Positions 35,118 through 43,870 of a stretch of DNA of 64,000 bases are shown here, one piece after another. The notes beneath the pieces were generated by a model. That model was given only the letters and a program-made list of their open reading frames with translations. It was not told where the DNA came from and did no database searches. The first letter of the stretch is position 1. Each line of letters starts with the position of its first letter. Position numbers and translations under genes: made by a program. This DNA is from CADEED01 sp041395625. GTDB taxonomy: Bacteria; Pseudomonadota; Gammaproteobacteria; Steroidobacterales; Steroidobacteraceae. The stretch lies in NCBI GenBank assembly GCA_041395625.1, contig JAWLAE010000001.1, positions 744,001 through 808,000 of the forward strand, given 5' to 3'.

Positions 35118-35224
35118 CGACATCCGCGCTGGCGCTCGGCTGGAATGGGTGGTTTGCAAAGACCAACAACCTGCGCAGACACTACCCCCGTCGCCGGAGT
35201 TTCGCGGCGAGGCCTTGTATGTGA

Positions 35225-36490
35225 TCAAGGTGCCGATTGCGCAGCGCAATAGTCCGCAGATTGGTCTGACAGGAAACAAACTGTCTCAGGAACAACGATG
35301 TCAGGCCGGGCACCGAGAAACGAATGACCTTCGCCCTTGACCTCGATTACTCGGACTTTCTCAAAGGCTGCCTCATATCTGCCGAGCGCCAACCGCGGAA
35401 TGTAGTCACATTCGCCGCGCAGAATTAGCACCGGTGGTGGTGAAGAGCGCCGGATTGCAGCAAGCGGGTTTGTGGCGCGTTTCAGATCTTGCGCCGTCAT
35501 CAAGTTTGCATAGTAGTTGGCGCCGCGCCCGCGTGACTTGTCCGAAACGTCGATTTTCGCGCCCTTGCACTTGCCCTGATATTCCATCCCGGGATCGGCA
35601 GCAAGCTCATCCATGACAATGCCGGCCTCACTCTGCGCCATCAAATCGACCGCAGCTCGCGGATTGATGCGCGCCAGCGCCCCGGCGACGATCACGCGCA
35701 ACGGCGGCAGAAGTACGCCGTCATAGTCGGCGGAAGCGGTCGGCGAATAGTCATATTTGACGTCGTCGCCATTCCTGGGTCCGAGAATGCCCGGTGATAC
35801 GAAAACGGCGTGCACCACCCGCCCGGGATGCGCAGCGATGTAATGGCTGGCAAGAACTGTTCCCCATGAAACGCCGATCAAATCGATTTGCTTGGCGCCG
35901 AGAAGCTCGCGAATCTCTTCCAGGTCCGCGACATGTCGCTTTACCGAGTAACCGCTGATGTCGGCAAGCGTGGTCGACGCACCCGAACCGATCTGGTCAT
36001 AGGCGTAAACGCTGTATCCTCTCTCGGCAATCGCGCATATTGTTCGGCTGGTTGATGAACGCGGCGGAATCGCGGGTCCGCCGTGCAGAAATATCAATGG
36101 GCGCGCATGCTCTCCTTCGGGAGCACCGCAGTGCATGAAGCTGATGCGAGCGCCATCGGAGAGCGTCCAATAACTGGACGCCTCGTGTGCTATGCCGGAA
36201 TCTTCAGGCGCAACGCCAGGTTGGCCCGCGTAACGCCACATGAACAAGCTGATGAATGCGGCGAGGATTGCCGACGCGACCATAGCCAACCTGTTGCTGT
36301 GCTTAGATTGCCGCTCGATAGCTCTGATGCACCAGTAGCCGACGGCATAAGCAGCCAAAGCGGCGATTGCAGCGATCATCCAGATGCTGTCGATGAGCCG
36401 CGCCGCCAACAGGCCCGCGCCAATGTATGCAAGGACGATCAGGAGCAGGGACAGTGGATAAAGAAACAACCGCTTGATGGCGCGCCACAT
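35225..36490 (-). CDS. Membrane-anchored alpha/beta hydrolase (proline iminopeptidase-like)
   Basis: This 421-residue protein has three hydrophobic segments in the first 90 residues, then an alpha/beta-hydrolase domain. HGGP forms the oxyanion loop, GVSWGT holds the nucleophilic Ser, GECDYIP the acid and GEGHSF the His. The HGGP start and overall form resemble proline iminopeptidases (S33), but an N-terminal multi-helix anchor is unusual there. The ATG at 36490 follows AGGG; the TTG at 36502 is less likely. It is convergent to eda and not part of the alginate operon. Substrate unknown. Confidence 0.75.
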   Translation of the reverse strand: MWRAIKRLFLYPLSLLLIVLAYIGAGLLAARLIDSIWMIAAIAALAAYAVGYWCIRAIERQSKHSNRLAMVASAILAAFISLFMWRYAGQPGVAPEDSGIAHEASSYWTLSDGARISFMHCGAPEGEHARPLIFLHGGPAIPPRSSTSRTICAIAERGYSVYAYDQIGSGASTTLADISGYSVKRHVADLEEIRELLGAKQIDLIGVSWGTVLASHYIAAHPGRVVHAVFVSPGILGPRNGDDVKYDYSPTASADYDGVLLPPLRVIVAGALARINPRAAVDLMAQSEAGIVMDELAADPGMEYQGKCKGAKIDVSDKSRGRGANYYANLMTAQDLKRATNPLAAIRRSSPPPVLILRGECDYIPRLALGRYEAAFEKVRVIEVKGEGHSFLGARPDIVVPETVCFLSDQSADYCAAQSAP

Positions 36491-36728
36491 GAGCCCTCGC
36501 AATACTGAAATTGTGGGATGAGACTAGCAGTTCGCCGCAACTTGAAGAGCCCTTTCCGCGACGCCGCGACGCTATATAGGTCTTGGCAGACGGGTTGGGC
36601 ATTGGCATCTGGAGGTAGGCGCGGAAATTGGGTGATACTTGAGTTCTGCGCAAGCGCTGACGAAGTGGTCCGATGGGTTGCTGCTATTAGCCGGGCAAGT
36701 TCAATTTAACAGTAAGTTTACGATTGAT

Positions 36729-37757
36729 ATGAACAGACAAGTATGCGTCGCCCCCATGATGGACTGGACTGACCGCCATTGCCGCTATTTTCTGCGCACG
36801 ATCTCGCCGCATGCGCTGCTCTATACGGAGATGATCACCACCGGCGCAGTGTTACGGGGTGATCGACGGTGGTTGTTAGCATTCGACCCCGCTGAGCACC
36901 CGGTTGCGCTACAGCTCGGCGGTAGTGATCCACAGGCTTTGGCGCAAGCGGCGCGTATCGGCGCCGAGTTGGGCTACGATGAGATCAATCTCAATTGTGG
37001 CTGTCCGAGCGATCGCGTGCAGTCGGGCTCGTTCGGTGCGTGCCTCATGAACGAGCCGCAGCGGGTCGCAGAGTGTGTGCATGCAATAGCGGCCGCGGTG
37101 ACCGTGCCGGTGACCGTCAAGTTGCGTATCGGCGTGCTCGATGGCCGTGCGATACGGGATGTGCGCGCGGCTGCTGCCAGCTTCACCGCGGCGGACCGGG
37201 ACGCGCTATGGGCGTTTGTCAGCGGTATAACGACTGCCGGCGCGGCAGCGGTGATCGTGCACGCTCGCAAGGCCGTGCTGGGCAGCTGGTCGCCGAAGGA
37301 CAATCGCGACATTCCGCCGTTGCGTTACGATCTGGTGGAGCAATTGCGGCGGGATATTGCGGCGACCGCGCTCGTCGTGAATGGTGGCATCCGCAGCACC
37401 GACCAAATGCGTGCATTGCTGCGGTGGGCTGACGGCGTGATGCTGGGGCGCGAGGCGTATCACCGACCGCTGGTCCTGCACGATGCCGACGTCATGTTGG
37501 GGCGCGCCGTGTCCGGTGCCGTCACGCGTCGCGCCGTGCTGGAACGCATGGCGGACTATTGCGAGCGCGAGCTGGCCCGGGGCGAGCGCATGGCCAGCAT
37601 CGTCAGGCACATGCTGGGGCTTTACTCAGGTCAGCCCGGTGCCCGCGAATTCCGTCGGCGTCTGAGTGAAGGTGCGCGTGCGCACGACGCTTCGCCCCGG
37701 TTGTTGGCCGAGGCTGCCGCGGCGAGCGAGTGTGTCACTGGCGCGGCGGCGGCGTAG
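36729..37757 (+). CDS. dusA: tRNA-dihydrouridine(20/20a) synthase
   Basis: This 342-residue FMN barrel opens with VCVAPMMDWTDRHCRYF and has the catalytic Cys in NLNCGCPSDRVQSGSFGACLM, HARKAVLGSWSPKDNRDIPPLRY and NGGI. These stretches are specific to DusA, which reduces U20/U20a in tRNA D-loops with NADPH. The ATG at 36729 begins the family sequence; the frame extends upstream without homology. The 238 bases before it hold no recognisable gene. The C-terminus overlaps the M28 peptidase gene on the other strand by 23 bases. Confidence 0.95.
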   Translation: MNRQVCVAPMMDWTDRHCRYFLRTISPHALLYTEMITTGAVLRGDRRWLLAFDPAEHPVALQLGGSDPQALAQAARIGAELGYDEINLNCGCPSDRVQSGSFGACLMNEPQRVAECVHAIAAAVTVPVTVKLRIGVLDGRAIRDVRAAAASFTAADRDALWAFVSGITTAGAAAVIVHARKAVLGSWSPKDNRDIPPLRYDLVEQLRRDIAATALVVNGGIRSTDQMRALLRWADGVMLGREAYHRPLVLHDADVMLGRAVSGAVTRRAVLERMADYCERELARGERMASIVRHMLGLYSGQPGAREFRRRLSEGARAHDASPRLLAEAAAASECVTGAAAA

Positions 37758-39171
37758 TGTTGCGTCCCCACGACCCGGGCCACTGCGCCGCCAGATACGC
37801 GCTGACCGCAAAGGCAGCCGCCGCCTGACGGATGTGCGCTGGGTCGACCTGTTCGAGCGTGTCGTTAGCCGTGTGGTGCACGTCGAAGTACTTGCTGCCG
37901 TCGAGTCCGGGGGCGAGCAGCGGCATTCCCAAACGGCGCAGCGGGCCGAGGTCCGCGCCGCCATTGGTTTCGTTGCCGCCAAGTTCCACTTCGAGCGGCG
38001 CAATCGTCGCATGGATGTCCTTGATGGCCGGTAACAACTCCGGTGGTACGCGACTCGTCAATTGGTATACGGGTCCCGCCCCGAAGTCCGCTTCCATGCC
38101 GACTGCATGCCTGGCGAACTCGTCGCCGATCTTGCTGGCGTAGGCCAATGAGCCGGACAGGCCAAATTCCTCGTTAGCGAACAGCACGACACGAATCGTG
38201 CGGCGTGGGCGCGGCTTGGTATCTCCTATCAGGTGGGCGGCAGCCATGATGATCGCGACCCCCGCACCGTCATCGAGTGCGCCGGTGCCAGGATCCCATG
38301 AGTCGAGATGCGCACCCAGCAAGACGATTTCGGCATCTTGGTCGGCACCCGGTATCTCGCCGATCACGTTTGCCGACAGTTTTTGTGGCAAATCCCGTGC
38401 TGACACCATCATCGACACGCGCACCGGTTTGCCGGTAGCAAGCTGGCGCTCGAGCGCGTCGGCATCCGGATTGGAGAGTGCAACTGCAGGGACGCGCGGC
38501 GCAGAGATGTTGTAACTGAGAGCGCCCGTATGCGGAAAACGATCGCTGCTCGTGCCGATCGAGCGGATGACCACGCCGACGGCGCCGAGTGCAGCGGCTG
38601 CGCTGGGGCCCTGGGCTCGTACCTGCACCGCTTTGCCGTAGCCGCTGCCATCGCGTGTTCTTTCGGTACGGCCCGTGAAGAACACGATACGATCCCGCAC
38701 CGCATTGACTGGCAACGTGGCGAGTGCCGTCAGGTCCCGAACGGCAATGATCTCGGCCTCGAGCCCGGTGTCTGGGGTACCGATGCTGCCGCCGAGCGCC
38801 AGCACCGGCATGGTCTGAGGGAAGGGTGCGAGGACCTCGAAGCTGGCAGTGCCGCGTACCCAGTGGGGGACGACCACGTCCATGCGTCGTACATTGCTGA
38901 AGCCGAGTTGCCGCATGTTGTGCTCGGCCCAGTCGAGCGCAGCGCTATCGCCTGGCGAGCCGGCAGGGCGCGGGCCGACTTCGGTAGTCAGTGACGTCAC
39001 CAGTTCATAGGCTGTGTCGCTAGCGAGCGCGCGCTCGCGCAATTCGCTGGCGGCGGCGAGATCCTGCGGTGCGTAGCCTTGCCCTAGGGCCATTCCAGGT
39101 GCGAGCAGGCAGGCTAATGCGATCGATATTGCTGTGGTGAATCTCGTTGGCGGCAATACGGTTGCGCTCAT
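37735..39171 (-). CDS. Secreted M28 family zinc aminopeptidase/carboxypeptidase
   Basis: This 478-residue protein has a signal peptide cleaved near ALGQ. A PA-type insert (about 130-260) precedes the M28 catalytic domain. Two-zinc ligands are visible as His/Asp in GAHLDSWDPGTGALDDG, the Glu pair in NEEFG, Asp in EADFG and His in FDVHHTANDT. The family releases N-terminal amino acids or cleaves glutamate carboxypeptidase-type substrates in the periplasm or outside. No operon partner; it is divergent from the cyclase gene with 104 bases between starts. Confidence 0.88.
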   Translation of the reverse strand: MSATVLPPTRFTTAISIALACLLAPGMALGQGYAPQDLAAASELRERALASDTAYELVTSLTTEVGPRPAGSPGDSAALDWAEHNMRQLGFSNVRRMDVVVPHWVRGTASFEVLAPFPQTMPVLALGGSIGTPDTGLEAEIIAVRDLTALATLPVNAVRDRIVFFTGRTERTRDGSGYGKAVQVRAQGPSAAAALGAVGVVIRSIGTSSDRFPHTGALSYNISAPRVPAVALSNPDADALERQLATGKPVRVSMMVSARDLPQKLSANVIGEIPGADQDAEIVLLGAHLDSWDPGTGALDDGAGVAIIMAAAHLIGDTKPRPRRTIRVVLFANEEFGLSGSLAYASKIGDEFARHAVGMEADFGAGPVYQLTSRVPPELLPAIKDIHATIAPLEVELGGNETNGGADLGPLRRLGMPLLAPGLDGSKYFDVHHTANDTLEQVDPAHIRQAAAAFAVSAYLAAQWPGSWGRNTTPPPRQ

Positions 39172-39275
39172 CGTTCGAGTCCTTTGGGAGATAGGCAGTA
39201 GTCACGAACTTCATTGTACGCAACCACAGTTCTGGCTGGTTGACGTATAATCGACATGTCAACCGACCGAGAGCC

Positions 39276-40181
39276 ATGGGCAAAGACATAGAACTCGCCA
39301 TCCTGTTCGCCGACGTGGTCGGCTCGACGCGGCTCTATGAGCAGCTCGGCGACCAACGCGCGCGTGAAATCGTCGCCTTGTGCATCGATGTGATGCGCGC
39401 AGCCACCGAACAGAACAATGGCACGGTCATCAAGACGATGGGCGACGAGGTGATGGCAACCTTCCCGACGGCTAACGATGCGCTCAATGCAGCGGCGCAA
39501 ATGCAAAAGGCTGTCACATCCAGTTCCGCGCTCGAGATCGAAGGGCAGCCGGTCGCAATCCGGATCGGTTGCCACGCCGGCCCGGTGGTGCTCGAGAACC
39601 GCGATGTATTCGGCACGACGGTGCACACCGCCAATCGCATGACGAGTCAGGCGAAGGCCGGGCAGATCGTGACCACCCAGGCGATGGTCGAGTTGTTATC
39701 TGCCGAGTGGCGTGCCGCCACGCGTCAGATCGACATCGCCACGCTCAAGGGCCAGGGCGCCGAGGTGCTGCTGTTCGAGGTGATGTGGCAGACGGATGAC
39801 ATCACCAGTATGTTGCCATCGGTGGCGATCGCCGCGCGCGAGTCGCGCAAGGCGATGCGCTTGCGGCTGGCCTGTGACGGCCATGAAGTCGTGCTCGACG
39901 AGCAACGGCAACAGGTCACGATCGGGCGAGCCGACGACAACGATCTGGTGATCCGCGGCAATCTGATCTCGCGGCTGCACGCGCGCTGCGAAATCTCCCG
40001 CAACAAATTCGTGATTACCGACCAGAGCACAAACGGCACGTTCGTCAGGACCGTCGACGGCGAGGAAGCCTTCGTTCGGCGTGACAGCATACAGATCAAG
40101 GGTGAAGGCCTTATCGGGCTTGGCAAGGCGCCCGACGAAGAATCACCGCAGACGATTCGGTATTATTGCGAATCGCCTTGA
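39276..40181 (+). CDS. Class III adenylate/guanylate cyclase with C-terminal FHA domain
   Basis: This 301-residue cytosolic protein has a cyclase homology domain (about 1-165) with metal-binding Asp in FADVVGST and TMGDEVMATF, substrate Lys in VIKTMGDE, Asp in RDVFG and the transition-state Arg in HTANRM. The Asn normally at VN-x-A is His here (VHTANRM). An FHA domain follows (about 195-295) with IGR, SRLHAR and STNGTFV, which binds phosphothreonine peptides. The Lys/Asp pair favours ATP. The ATG at 39276 starts the domain. A TATAAT at 39246-39251 may be its -10. It overlaps pckG tail to tail by 19 bases. Confidence 0.87.
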   Translation: MGKDIELAILFADVVGSTRLYEQLGDQRAREIVALCIDVMRAATEQNNGTVIKTMGDEVMATFPTANDALNAAAQMQKAVTSSSALEIEGQPVAIRIGCHAGPVVLENRDVFGTTVHTANRMTSQAKAGQIVTTQAMVELLSAEWRAATRQIDIATLKGQGAEVLLFEVMWQTDDITSMLPSVAIAARESRKAMRLRLACDGHEVVLDEQRQQVTIGRADDNDLVIRGNLISRLHARCEISRNKFVITDQSTNGTFVRTVDGEEAFVRRDSIQIKGEGLIGLGKAPDEESPQTIRYYCESP

Positions 40182-41959
40182 CCGACCGCCAGGCGTCGCT
40201 CGATCCGGTCGAGTTCCGCGCGCATTTCGGCCGGTACCCGGGCACCGAATTCATTGAGGTACTCACGCATGTCCGCGACTTCCCGTCGCCAGGCGTCGCG
40301 ATCGATCGTGAGCAGCGCCTGCAGGGTCTGCGGGTCGATGTTGAGACCCTTCAGATTGAGATCGGCCGGCCTGGGCAATGCGCCGATCGGGCTGTCCGTT
40401 GCGTCGGCGCGGCCGGCCGCGCGTTTCAACATCCATTCCAGCACGCGCAGGTTGTCGCCGAATCCGGGCCACATGAACTTGCCGGCGGCGTCGCGGCGAA
40501 ACCAGTTCACATGGAACACACGCGGCGGTTTGCTGAGCCGCGAGCCGATCGAGAGCCAATGACGCCAGTAGTCGCCGAAGTTGTAACCGGCGAACGGCTT
40601 CATGGCCATGGGATCGCGACGCACTACACCGACCTGACCGGTCGCGGCTGCCGTCGTTTCCGAGGCGACACTCGCGCCGACGACCACGCCATGCGCCCAA
40701 TCGCGCGCTTCATAGACGAGCGGTGCCACTTCGCGGCGTCGGCCGCCGAATACTATCGCTGAAATTGGCACGCCACGCGGATCTTCCGCCGCGGGCGAAT
40801 AGCTGGGATTACGTGTCGCGGCGACCGTGAAGCGTGCGTTCGGATGAGCCGCCGGCCCGTTCTTGGGATCGTACGGGCGGCCCTGCCAATCGATGACGGG
40901 CGTACCGTTGACGCGGCCTTCCCACCAGGGTTGTCGATCCGCGGTGAGCGCCACATTGGTGAACAGCGTGTCCCGCCTGATCATGTGATAGGCATTGCGA
41001 TTGGTGCTTTCGTTAGTACCCGGCACCACGCCGAAGTAGCCGGCTTCCGGATTGATGGCCCACAAGCGCCCATCCGGCCCCGGTTGCAGCCAAGCGATAT
41101 CGTCGCCCACCGTAAAAACCTTCCAACCCGGCATGGAATCCGGCGGAATCAGCATCGCCAGATTGGTTTTGCCACAGGCTGAGGGAAAGGCTGCGGCGAC
41201 GTAGTGCGTTTCGCCCTCGGGATTCTGAATACCGACGATCAGCATGTGCTCCGCCAGCCAGCCTTCCGAGCGCGCCTGCCAACTGGCGATGCGCAGCGCA
41301 TGACATTTCTTGCCGAGCAGCGCGTTGCCGCCATAGCCGGAGCCGAAGCTCTCGATTGCCAGCTCTTCGGGGAAGTGCATGATGAAGCGTCGTTCTGGAT
41401 CCAGCTCGCCCGTGGAGTGCAGACCCTTCACGAACGTGCCGTCACGCGCAATGCGCTCGAGTGCCGGCCGACCCATGCGGGTCATCATCGCCATATTGAT
41501 GACGACATACGGGCTGTCCGTGATCTCGACACCGCCGCGTGCATAGGGTGAGTCCAGCGGGCCCATGCAATAGGGCACCACGTAGAGTGTGCGGCCCTTC
41601 ATGCAACCGCGGAACAGATTGCGCATCTTGCGATGCGCTTCGCTCGGATCCATCCAGTGATTGTTAGGGCCTGCATCGTCCGGTTTGGCGGTGCAGACGA
41701 AGGTCAGATGCTCGACACGCGCGACGTCCGAGGGGTCGGAGCGCGCCAGCAGGCAGCCGGGGAAGACTTCTTCGTTGAGTGTCTGCAGCTCGCCGCGCGC
41801 CACCAATTGGTGCTTCAGTTGTTCGATCTCCGCGTCGGATCCTTCGCACCAGTGTACGTGGTCGGGTTGCGTGAGCTGTTTGACCGACTGGACCCACTCG
41901 GTGACCCCGCGCGATAAATCAGCCAGGGAAGCGAAACTCTGTGGGGCTATAGCCATCAT
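40163..41959 (-). CDS. pckG: Phosphoenolpyruvate carboxykinase (GTP)
   Basis: This 598-residue enzyme has the P-loop with reactive Cys, FPSACGKTNLAM, the metal/substrate segment TVGDDIAWL, FGSGYGGNALLGKKCHALR and a GVPISAIVFGGRR segment. All are characteristic of the GTP-dependent form, which converts oxaloacetate to PEP for gluconeogenesis. The start was set at the first of two adjacent ATGs (41959/41956); the frame runs 53 codons further but without family sequence. TATAAT on the minus strand (42019-42014), 55 bases upstream, is the likely -10. Fits growth on uronates and organic acids that feed in at pyruvate and the TCA cycle. Confidence 0.93.
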   Translation of the reverse strand: MMAIAPQSFASLADLSRGVTEWVQSVKQLTQPDHVHWCEGSDAEIEQLKHQLVARGELQTLNEEVFPGCLLARSDPSDVARVEHLTFVCTAKPDDAGPNNHWMDPSEAHRKMRNLFRGCMKGRTLYVVPYCMGPLDSPYARGGVEITDSPYVVINMAMMTRMGRPALERIARDGTFVKGLHSTGELDPERRFIMHFPEELAIESFGSGYGGNALLGKKCHALRIASWQARSEGWLAEHMLIVGIQNPEGETHYVAAAFPSACGKTNLAMLIPPDSMPGWKVFTVGDDIAWLQPGPDGRLWAINPEAGYFGVVPGTNESTNRNAYHMIRRDTLFTNVALTADRQPWWEGRVNGTPVIDWQGRPYDPKNGPAAHPNARFTVAATRNPSYSPAAEDPRGVPISAIVFGGRRREVAPLVYEARDWAHGVVVGASVASETTAAATGQVGVVRRDPMAMKPFAGYNFGDYWRHWLSIGSRLSKPPRVFHVNWFRRDAAGKFMWPGFGDNLRVLEWMLKRAAGRADATDSPIGALPRPADLNLKGLNIDPQTLQALLTIDRDAWRREVADMREYLNEFGARVPAEMRAELDRIERRLAVGQGDSQ

Positions 41960-42278
41960 CCATCCGTGTCTTGGCGCCGACGGCGTGCGACGCGCGGTTC
42001 GGCTGATCGCAGCATTATAGCCGCTGCGAGCGGGATCAGGCTCATCGGCGGCGGTCCGTTGCCGATCTCGGCCTGATTTAGCAGTGCGCTGGCCGCGAAA
42101 CAGATCGTTCATCGGCATTTTTGCCGCGCTCCGGCACCCGGACGGTCCTCGCAGCGCGGCCTAATTATGTGACACGGCTCCCAGGTGGCGACTTATTGCC
42201 GGGCCGGTGTGAATGCAGTCACAGGGCATTCGGGCCTGCATTCCTATGATGCTGGCGAGAGTCGAGGAGTCTACCGTC
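41960..42278. promoter_or_regulatory. Divergent intergenic region between pckG and the surface-protein locus
   Basis: These 319 bases contain no gene I can support. They hold the pckG -10 (42019-42014, minus), a lone TGTGA near 42168, and the CRP-type promoter described separately (42208-42250). The part next to pckG is open in the pckG frame but lacks homology and is taken as leader. Confidence 0.6.
42208..42250 (+). promoter_or_regulatory. Predicted class II CRP-family promoter of the surface-protein locus
   Basis: TGTGA-ATGCAG-TCACA at 42208-42223 is a perfect CRP/Clp consensus palindrome. TATGAT at 42245-42250 is a good -10. A start about 7 bases further (near 42257) puts the site centre at -41.5, the class II position, and the -35 hexamer is poor, as expected for an activated promoter. 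The ATG of the first surface gene is at 42279, after GAGGAG. Confidence 0.7.
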
Positions 42279-43274
42279 ATGCAGAACCGTTGGTCTGCTG
42301 CGTCCGCATGGGGCGTGGTGCTGTTGCTGATGCTGGGCGCGAGTGATCGCAGCCTGGCCGCCGGCGTGCCAGCCGGCACCGACATCCAGAATACGGCGGT
42401 CGTGAACTACAGTCTCGGCGGCACTGCACAGTCGACCAGCTCGAACACGGTCAGCGTCACGGTCGCCGAGATACTCGACGTGGTCGTGACGTTGCAGAGC
42501 CCGACCGTCAGCGTTTCGCCGGGCGACACCCAGCAGGAGCTGGTCTATCGACTGACGAACACCGGCAACGGTCCGGAAGCCTTTCTGCTGACGATGACCA
42601 GCACCCTGTCGGGCGATGACTTCGATCCGTTGCCGTCGGTGCCGGCGATCTACTTCGATACGGACAACAGCGGCGACTTGAGTGCAGCCGATACGCCCTA
42701 CGTCGCCGGCAGCAATGACCCGCTGCTGCAGCCGGACGCATTCGTCACCGTCCTGATCGTCAACGACATCCCGGCTGGCCTAACGAGTGGCAACCGCGGT
42801 TTGTCGCAGCTCGCGGCGGCGGCGCGGACCGGCACCGGCGCTCCGGGCACGCTGTATGCCGGTCAGGGGGTGGGTGGTACGGATGCGGTGGTCGGCACGA
42901 CCGGCGCTGACGGCAGTGTCAACGGCGAGTATCTAGTGTCCGATATCAGTGTCACCGCCGTGAAGTCGCAGACTGTCTCGGACCCGTTCGGGGGTACGCG
43001 GCCGGTGCCCGGCGCCCGTATAACCTATCAGATCGTCGTCGCGGCGGCCGGCACCGGTACTGCAGCTGCTGCTGCGTTCGTCGACACGATACCAGCCAGC
43101 ACCACCTTCGTGCCCGCGTCGATCCAGCTCAACGGGACCGCGCTGACAGACGCTGCCGATGTCGATGTCGGCACCTATGTGGCGACGCCCACGCCGCAGG
43201 TGAGCGTTCAGCTGGGTGATCTGACTCAAGCGAGCGGGCCGCAGACGATCCGCTTTGCCGTCACCATCAATTAG
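42279..43274 (+). CDS. Secreted DUF11-type repeat protein, first gene of the surface locus
   Basis: This 331-residue protein has a signal peptide cleaved near SLAAG. The mature protein starts with PAGTDIQNTAVVNYSLGG, a module shared with the proteins at 43871 and 45123. A middle beta domain (about 75-215) is followed by YLVSDISVTAVKSQTVSDPFGGT and a C-terminal DUF11-like domain ending TIRFAVTIN. The ATG at 42279 with GAGGAG is chosen over two upstream ATGs. No transmembrane anchor, lipobox or sortase signal. It is likely exported to the periplasm or surface. DUF11 domains are Ig-like and common in surface structures; function unknown. Confidence 0.72.
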   Translation: MQNRWSAASAWGVVLLLMLGASDRSLAAGVPAGTDIQNTAVVNYSLGGTAQSTSSNTVSVTVAEILDVVVTLQSPTVSVSPGDTQQELVYRLTNTGNGPEAFLLTMTSTLSGDDFDPLPSVPAIYFDTDNSGDLSAADTPYVAGSNDPLLQPDAFVTVLIVNDIPAGLTSGNRGLSQLAAAARTGTGAPGTLYAGQGVGGTDAVVGTTGADGSVNGEYLVSDISVTAVKSQTVSDPFGGTRPVPGARITYQIVVAAAGTGTAAAAAFVDTIPASTTFVPASIQLNGTALTDAADVDVGTYVATPTPQVSVQLGDLTQASGPQTIRFAVTIN

Positions 43275-43275
43275 T

Positions 43276-43296
43276 CAACTGCCGCAGTAGCAGTTG
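43276..43296 (+). other. Intercistronic inverted repeat
   Basis: CAACTGC and GCAGTTG (7-bp arms, 7-base loop) lie directly after the stop of the first surface gene and before GAGGAGAG of the next. There is no T-run, so it is not a standard terminator; it may protect or attenuate the message. Confidence 0.4.
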
Positions 43297-43324
43297 TCTC
43301 GATCGATAGTTAGAGGAGAGCATC

Positions 43325-43825
43325 ATGAAGAAGGGGATATCGAGCATTGTCGCCGGCACGTTGGTGCTGGTGTTCGCGGTTGTGGGTCAGGCTGCTGGTC
43401 AGCCCGCCGCTGGCTGCATCGTACTCAAGACCGTGGCTGAGGTGGAACAGCCGTACACGACCGACGACGGCGAGACCGCCAAACGACTCGTGCCGGCCGC
43501 CAAGGTGGTTCCGGGCGGGGAAGTCGTCTGGACCGTGACAGCCAGCAACGTGTGCGACAAGCCCGCCGAGAAGGTTGCGATCGACAATCCCGTGCCGGAT
43601 CACATGCGGTACGTGCCGGACAGTGCCATGGGTCCCGGCACCGACATCGCATTCTCGGTCGATGGTCGCAAGTTCGCGCCCCCCGGCGCGCTGACCGTGA
43701 GCAACGCCGACGGCAGCGAGCGGACCGCCCGGGCCGAGGAGTACTCGCACATCCGCTGGACGTTCAAGAACGCCTTGCAGCCAGGCTCGGTTGCCTTCGC
43801 CAGATTTCGCGCGGTCGTCAAATAG
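43325..43825 (+). CDS. Small secreted DUF11 protein, second gene of the surface locus
   Basis: This 166-residue protein has a signal peptide cleaved near GQAAG. It consists of essentially one DUF11 domain: VVPGGEVVWTVTASNVCDKPAEKV, DNPVPDHMRYVPDSA and a last strand SVAFARFRAVVK. Two cysteines (in AGCIVL and SNVCDK) may form a disulfide. GAGGAGAG precedes the ATG. It sits between two longer DUF11-type proteins in the same direction and is 50 bases after the first. Function unknown; a minor structural subunit or adaptor is possible. Confidence 0.7.
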   Translation: MKKGISSIVAGTLVLVFAVVGQAAGQPAAGCIVLKTVAEVEQPYTTDDGETAKRLVPAAKVVPGGEVVWTVTASNVCDKPAEKVAIDNPVPDHMRYVPDSAMGPGTDIAFSVDGRKFAPPGALTVSNADGSERTARAEEYSHIRWTFKNALQPGSVAFARFRAVVK

Positions 43826-43870
43826 CACGAGCGCCAACCAGTTCCGTCTTCTCATTTCCCTGGAGTCTCC

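Noticed and set aside
36491..36728. Possible tRNA or small gene before dusA
   Set aside because: No cloverleaf, CCA end or plausible coding frame was found.
41960..42118. N-terminal extension of pckG
   Set aside because: The frame is open but has no PEP carboxykinase sequence, and it contains the likely -10 of the gene.
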